The notes under the pieces are model-generated. The model had not been told where the DNA came from. It did no database searches and worked only from the letters and a program-made list of their open reading frames with translations. A DNA stretch of 64,000 bases from Nonomuraea soli (lineage in GTDB: Bacteria; Actinomycetota; Actinomycetes; Streptosporangiales; Streptosporangiaceae), in NCBI RefSeq assembly GCF_013761175.1, contig NZ_JACDUR010000001.1, positions 1 to 64,000 of the forward strand. The letters are read 5' to 3'. Of the stretch, positions 58,448-64,000 are shown piece after piece (position 1 is the stretch's first letter; the number at the start of each line of letters is the position of its first letter). A program made the translations under genes and the position numbers.

Positions 58448-59680
58448 ATGAGGAAGCGGATGATTGCCGTCCTGGCCGCTGCGGGGCTCGCCGCCGCGGC
58501 CTGCGCGGCCGAACAGTCGGGCGGTACGGCCAGCGGTGCGGCTTCCGGTGTCACCGGCACCTCCATCAAGATCGGCGGGGTGCTCACCAAGACCTCGGCC
58601 AGCGGCTACTCCACCAAGGACGCCGAGATCGGCGCCAAGGCCAGGTTCGAGCGCGCCAACGCCGCAGGCGGCGTGCACGGCAGGAAGATCGAGTTCGTCG
58701 GCGCCGAGGACGACACCCAGGACGCGGCCAAGGGCGACGCCGCGGCCAAGAAGCTCGTGCAGAAGGACGGCGTGTTCGCCCTCGTGCCCGTGCACGCGCC
58801 CAACTTCGGCGGCGCCGCCTTCCTGGAGCAGCAGGGCGTGCCGTGGTTCGGCTGGGCGACCGGGCCGCAGTGGTGCGGCACCACGACCGGCTTCGGCTAC
58901 AACGGCTGCCTGGCGCCCAAGGCGGGCGCGGGCTCGCAGACCTGGTGGGGACGGCAGATGGCCGACCTGCTCGGCGGCGCCCAGGGCAAGAAGGTCTGGG
59001 TGCAGACCTCCGACTCCAGCGGCAGCAAGTACGGCGGCAAGACCATCTCCCAGTCGTTCGAGGCGGCCGGCTTCACCCTCGTCGGCGTCGACTCCAGCCT
59101 GCCCGCCGCGGCCCCGCCGCCCGACTGGCTCCCGCACGTCAACAAGATCATGGCGACCAAGCCCGACGTCGTCGTCAGCGTCATCGCGGGCACCAAGTTC
59201 AACGCCGGGCTCTACGCGGGCCTGAAGAAGGCCGGCTACCAGGGCGTGCTCACCGACGCCACCAGCTACGACGCCAACATCCTCAAGGACCCCGCCCAGG
59301 CGCAGGCGTTCGAAGGCGTCATCGCGGCACCCATGTTCGAGCCCTTCGAGTCGACCGCCCCGGAGATCGAGCAGCTGCGCAAGGACGTCGAGGCCGTGGC
59401 GCCCGGCACCCAGCTCACCCAGCACCTGGCCATCGGCTACTGGGCGGCCGACATCTTCCTGAAGGTCGCCGACCAGGCGGGCAAGGACCTCACCAGGGAG
59501 AAGTTCCTGTCCGTGGCCAACGGCACCTTTTCCTACGAGAACGCCGGATTCGGGCGCATCGCCTATCCCAAGGACCACGACGAGCCCAACGGCTGCGGCG
59601 CGCTGGTGAAGATCAGCGGCGGCGCGTTCCAGGTGGCCAAGAACATGAAGTGCTTCGACAACGTGCCGCTCAAGCCGTGA
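58448..59680 (+). CDS. Branched-chain-type ABC importer substrate-binding lipoprotein
   Basis: 410 residues from ATG 58448 (AGGTGG six bases upstream). Lipoprotein signal with lipobox LAAAAC (MRKRMIAVLAAAGLAAAAC). Mature part is a Leu/Ile/Val-type periplasmic-binding fold: IKIGGVLTKTSASGYSTKDAEIGAKARFE, GGVHGRKIEFVGAEDD, and PNFGGAAFLEQQGVPWFGW. The pocket differs from known amino-acid binders, with many Trp and Gly residues (WFGWATGPQWCG), so the cargo may be an aromatic or amide compound. First gene of the importer operon; its stop overlaps the next start (GTGA). Confidence 0.88.
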   Translation: MRKRMIAVLAAAGLAAAACAAEQSGGTASGAASGVTGTSIKIGGVLTKTSASGYSTKDAEIGAKARFERANAAGGVHGRKIEFVGAEDDTQDAAKGDAAAKKLVQKDGVFALVPVHAPNFGGAAFLEQQGVPWFGWATGPQWCGTTTGFGYNGCLAPKAGAGSQTWWGRQMADLLGGAQGKKVWVQTSDSSGSKYGGKTISQSFEAAGFTLVGVDSSLPAAAPPPDWLPHVNKIMATKPDVVVSVIAGTKFNAGLYAGLKKAGYQGVLTDATSYDANILKDPAQAQAFEGVIAAPMFEPFESTAPEIEQLRKDVEAVAPGTQLTQHLAIGYWAADIFLKVADQAGKDLTREKFLSVANGTFSYENAGFGRIAYPKDHDEPNGCGALVKISGGAFQVAKNMKCFDNVPLKP

Positions 59681-62381
59681 TCGGATACATCCTCAGCGGG
59701 CTCGTCACCGGCGCGATCTTCGCGGTGCTGGGCTCGGGACTGACCCTGTCGTACGCGGCGACCGGGGTGTTCAACTTCGCCCACGGCGCGATCGGCTTCC
59801 TGACCGCGCTGGTGTACTACGAGCTCTACGCCGGACTCGGGCTGCCGCGCTGGATCGCCGCCCTGGTGGCGGCCGGGCTGTTCGCGCCGCTGGTCGGGCT
59901 GGCACTGCACCGGGCGATGTTCCGCGGGCTGGCGGGGGCGGGGGAGACGGCGCAGATCGTCGGCACCATCGGGCTGACGATCGCGCTGCCCGCCCTCGGG
60001 CTCTTCCTGGTCGAGCTGGCCCTGCCCCTGGGGCTCGCGCCAATCGACGTGAGCGTGCAGCCGCGCGGCGTCGGCCCGGCGCCGCCCGCGCTGTTCGACC
60101 TCGGCATCGTCACGCTCGACAGCGACCAGCTGATCACCTTCGGCTTCGCCGTACTGGCCGCCGCCGGCCTGTGGGCCTTCATGCGCCACACCCCGTACGG
60201 CCTGCGCATGCGCGCCTGCGTCGACCGGCGCGGCCTGGCCGGGCTACGGGGCATCGACCCCGACTCCACCTCCGCCCTCGCCTGGATGCTCAGCTGCCTG
60301 CTCGCCGGCCTGGCCGGTGTGCTGGCGCTGCCCATCGTCGGGCTCGACGCCCACGCCTACACCGTGCTGCTGTTCGCCTCCGCCACAGCCGCGGTGTTCG
60401 GTCGGCTGCGCTCCATCCCCTGGACCTTCGCCGCCGGGCTCGGGCTCGGCGTCGTGACGAACCTCGTCGCCGGATACGGCTCGTTCCTGCAGGAGATCAC
60501 CGGCCTTCGCTCCGCCGTACCCGTCATCCTGCTCTTCCTCGGCCTGCTGCTGCTCAACCGCTCGCGCGAGCGGGTGGCGGGCAGCTCGGCCGAGGACACG
60601 CCGCCGCCCGACTACCGCGCCGACCTGCCGCCGTGGCGGCGCCGCCTGCCCTGGCTCGCCGGCCTGGCCCTGCTGCTGGGCTTCACCTTCACCCAGTCCG
60701 ACTACTACGTGGGCATCGTCGCCCAGGGCCTGGTCCTGGCGCTGATCTTCTGCTCGTTCGTGGTCGTCACCGGGATCGGCGGCATGGTCAACCTCGCCCA
60801 GGCCTCCTTCGCCGCGATGGCCGCACTCACCTGCGGATGGGCCTTCTCCGCGGGGCTGCCGTTCATCGTGGCCATCGTGCTCGGGGTGCTCGCCGCCACC
60901 GCCGTCGGCATGCTCGTCGCCCTGCCCGCGCTGCGGCTCGGCGGGCGCATCCTCACCCTGGCCACGCTGGCCCTGGCGCTCCTGGCCGACCAGGTGCTCT
61001 TCCAGATCGACGCCTTCAGCAACGGGACCATCGGGTGGACGCTGCCCGCGATCAACCTGGGCTTGGGCACCACGACCTCGCCGCAGGTGCGGGTGGTGCT
61101 GCTGCTCGTGCTGATCGGTCTGGTCGGGCTGCTGGTGCGCAACCTCGAACGGTCGGCCTCCGGCCGGGCGATCCTCGCGGTGCGCTCGGCTCCCGCCGCC
61201 GCGACCACCTCGGGGTTGTCGGCGGCGCGCACCAAGTTCCTGCTCTTCGCGCTGGCCTCGGCGATCGCGGGGCTCGGCGGGGTGCTGTACGCGATCTCCA
61301 AGGGGGCGACCACCGCCACCGACCTGCCGGCGTTCGCCGGGTTCGTCTGGCTCGCCGTCGTGGTGCTGCAGGGAGTGCGGCGCATCGGCGGCGCGGTGGT
61401 GGGCGGCCTCATCGCGGCCGTCTTCCCCGAACTGCTGTCGGCGTGGGGAGTGTCGGCGCACGTGGGGCTCATCCTGTTCGGGGCGGGCGGGATGATCCTG
61501 GCCAAACACCCGGACGGCGTGCTCGCCCAGCTCGCCGAGCAACGGTACCGCCGCCGCACGAAGGCCACGGCGGGGTCCACCACGGCGGACACCACGGCGG
61601 GCGCCACGGTGGACCCCCTGTCCGCCGCTCCCGGTGTCCCCCTCCGCCGCGTCGGTGAGACGGTGTACGGCGGAGCCCGGCGGGAGGCGTCCGGTGACCA
61701 GCCGTCCCCGCTGTTCGAGCTCCAAGGCGTGGTCGCCGCCCGAGCCGAGGCCACCGTCCTGCGGGGCGTCGACCTGGAGGTCCACGCGGGCGAGGTCGTC
61801 GCCCTCCTGGGAGCCAACGGCGCGGGCAAGTCCACCACCTGCGCCGTGGCCGCCGGAGACGTCCTGCTCACCGAGGGCCGGGTGCTGCTCGACGGCACGG
61901 ACGTCACCACCTGGCAGCCGCATCGACGGGCCAGGGCGGGCATCCTCCTGGCCCCGGAAGGGCGCGGCGTCTTCCCCGCCCTCACCGTGGAGGAGAACCT
62001 GCGCACCTGGCTGCCCGACCCCGCCCCCGTCTTCGACCGCCTCCCGCTCCTGGCCACCCGGCGTGCCGTACCGGCCGGTGCGCTGTCGGGAGGCGAGCAA
62101 CAGCTTCTCACCCTCGCCCCCGCCCTGGTCAGACCACCGAAGGTGCTGATCGCCGACGAGCCCTCCCTGGGCCTGGCCCCGAGGGTGGTCGAGCAGGTCT
62201 TCCAGCTGTTCACCGAGCTGCGCGACAAGGGTGTGGCGCTTCTCCTGGTCGAGGAGAAGGCGACGGAGGCGCTGGCGATCGCCGACCGGGTGGCGTTCAT
62301 GCGGCTGGGCCGCATCACCTGGACGGGCTCCCGGTCGGAGGTCGACGGCGAGCGGCTGGCGGCGGCCTATCTGGGGGTGTC

Positions 62382-62385
<4 letters not shown>
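59677..62385 (+). CDS. Fused LivH-LivM-LivF importer protein (two permeases plus ATPase)
   Basis: 902 residues from GTG 59677, uninterrupted. Residues 1 to about 295 form a LivH-like permease (IGYILSGLVTGAIFAVLGSGLTLSYAATGVFNFAHGAIG). After a linker, residues about 325-630 form a LivM-like permease (VVVTGIGGMVNLAQASFAAMAALT). A Thr/Ala/Gly linker leads to a LivF-like ATPase with Walker A GANGAGKST near 711, signature LSGGEQQ near 803 and Walker B VLIADEPSLGLAP near 825. In most branched-chain importers these are three separate genes; permease fusions are known, but joining the ATPase too is uncommon. It overlaps livG by 4 bases. Confidence 0.88.
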
Positions 62386-63109
<724 letters not shown>

Positions 63110-63113
<4 letters not shown>

Positions 63114-63718
63114 CCGGTGCTCCGCTCCACGGTGATCCCCTCGCGTCCGAGGTCCTCGATGATCCCGTCGACCAGACGCGTGGCCACGGTGCGCTCCAGG
63201 CGGCCGTGGTCACGAAGCTCTCGTACGGCGGGCACCGGGTCGGCGTCGGCGAACAGGCGCTCGTCGCCGTAGTCGACCGGCCGCCCGGTGGGGTCGATCG
63301 TCCACCACGAGGCCTCCAGCGCGATGCCGTTGGGGTCGCTGAAGTAGATCGACCGCAGGAACCCGTGGTCGATCACGTCGGTGACCTCGCAGCCGTGAGC
63401 CTTCAGCCGGTCGCGCATGCGGTTGAGCGCGTCCTCGTCCGGCAGGTGCAGCGACAGGTGGTCGAACTGGGAGGCCTTCGGGTACGGCACGCCGGCCGGC
63501 TTGGCGAAGCTCTCGATGGGCTGGTCGGTGAACTCGAAGAACGCGATGGTGTTGCCCGGCGCGACCTCGAAGAAGTAGTGGCGGAAGGCGGGGATGGCAA
63601 GCGTGGTCACCAGGCGCGCGTCGAGGACGCCGTGCCAGAAGCGCACGGTCGCGTCCATGTCCGCTGTCACCAGGGCCAGGTGGTGGACTCCCCGCCACGG
63701 AACGGAATCGGTGGCCAT
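63110..63718 (-). CDS. VOC-superfamily protein, extradiol dioxygenase-like
   Basis: 202 residues from ATG 63718. Metal-ligand pattern of the vicinal oxygen chelate fold: HHLALVTADMDATVRFW (first His), FDHLSLHLPDEDAL (second His), and DPNGIALEASWW (Glu). A second set of paired betas is expected for extradiol dioxygenases, glyoxalases or related lyases. The extended C-terminal tail (ERTVATRLVDGIIEDLG) is of unknown use. It lies in the region of the alcohol dehydrogenase/ABC importer, so it may act in the same breakdown path; that is inference. Confidence 0.83.
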
Positions 63719-63741
63719 GCCGCTGACGGTACGCCTTTCAA

Positions 63742-64000
63742 CTATCCGTGGCGAGAGGTGAAGGCCAGGATCCTGCGCCACGAGTCGGCGCACGCCTCGG
63801 CCCACTCGGTCGCCGAGCGGTCGAAGAAGGAGTGCGGCGCGCCCTCGTAGACGTGCTGCTCGACCTCGATGCCCGCCCGCTCCAGGCTGGAGCGCAGGGC
63901 GGCGAACTGCTCGGGGGTCGCGCCGCGGTCGGCGCCGCCCAGGAGCATCAGCACGGGGGAGCCGGGCCCCTTCGGCTCCCAGCCGTCGATGAAGCGCAGC
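63742..64000 (-). CDS. Dienelactone hydrolase-like protein, C-terminal part (gene runs off the window)
   Basis: Only the last 86 or so residues are visible, so the N-terminus and nucleophile lie beyond 64000. The visible part has VLMLLGGADRGATPEQFAALRSSLERAGIEVEQHVYEGAPHSFFDRSA: the catalytic Asp (GGADR) and His (GAPHSFFD) of dienelactone hydrolase-like alpha/beta hydrolases. The stop is 23 bases from the VOC gene start on the same strand, so the two are probably co-transcribed. Dienelactone hydrolases take part in aromatic-ring breakdown, in line with the neighbours. Confidence 0.8.
   Translation of the reverse strand, partial: LRFIDGWEPKGPGSPVLMLLGGADRGATPEQFAALRSSLERAGIEVEQHVYEGAPHSFFDRSATEWAEACADSWRRILAFTSRHG

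Overview
The window is very GC-rich DNA with dense, often overlapping genes and many GTG starts. It carries mycothiol-type, F420/LLM, PucR, PASTA-kinase and MEP-pathway genes, so it comes from a high-GC actinomycete. A member of the Streptosporangiales (Nonomuraea/Streptosporangium-like) is my best guess from overall gene style. No phage, insertion sequence, CRISPR array or tRNA gene was seen.

Layout. 1-400: end of an rRNA operon (23S tail, 5S, two strong tandem terminators). 0.5-5.5 kb: secreted serine protease, a decayed partial copy of it, a phosphodiester glycosidase, and a tryptophanyl-tRNA synthetase behind a Trp-Trp leader peptide and attenuator. 5.5-13 kb: regulators (LuxR/AAA, MarR, PucR, TetR) with a luciferase-like/hemerythrin fusion, a cupin and an acyl-CoA synthetase. 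13-18 kb: drug exporter with three phased TetR operators, an alternative oxidase, and an aminotransferase/methylmalonate-semialdehyde dehydrogenase pair. 18-28 kb: solute-binding protein, saccharopine dehydrogenase-like enzyme, MHS transporter, twin Cys4 mini-proteins, and a GABA-type module (gabT, PucR regulator, TetR, aldehyde dehydrogenase). 28-33 kb: small membrane and zinc-ribbon proteins, two acetyl-transfer/thioredoxin-like genes and two tandem secreted proteases. 33-41.5 kb: the isoprenoid genes dxr-ispG. The M50 protease gene normally between them is missing, and the DUF4081 acetyltransferase normally beside ispG is displaced by a GNAT / sigma / anti-sigma / peptidase block. 41.5-46.5 kb: NarL-type two-component system and a TetR-controlled SRPBCC-HipA kinase-DUF3037 operon. 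46.5-50 kb: three luciferase-like oxidoreductases and an alpha/beta hydrolase. 50-57 kb: two membrane Ser/Thr kinases, TetR-MMPL exporter, trypsin-like protease. 57-64 kb: zinc alcohol dehydrogenase, a branched-chain-type ABC importer (with a permease-permease-ATPase triple fusion), a VOC protein and the end of a hydrolase.

How it may work together. The most interesting link is an 18-bp inverted repeat (ACCGAGC-N4-GCTTGGT type). It occurs in the LLM/hydrolase divergent promoter at 49.36 kb and twice in the alcohol dehydrogenase/ABC importer divergent promoter at 58.4 kb. This suggests one repressor controlling uptake and oxidative breakdown of an unidentified compound. Other regulation visible in the DNA includes trpS attenuation and well-formed operators in front of the TetR-linked genes.
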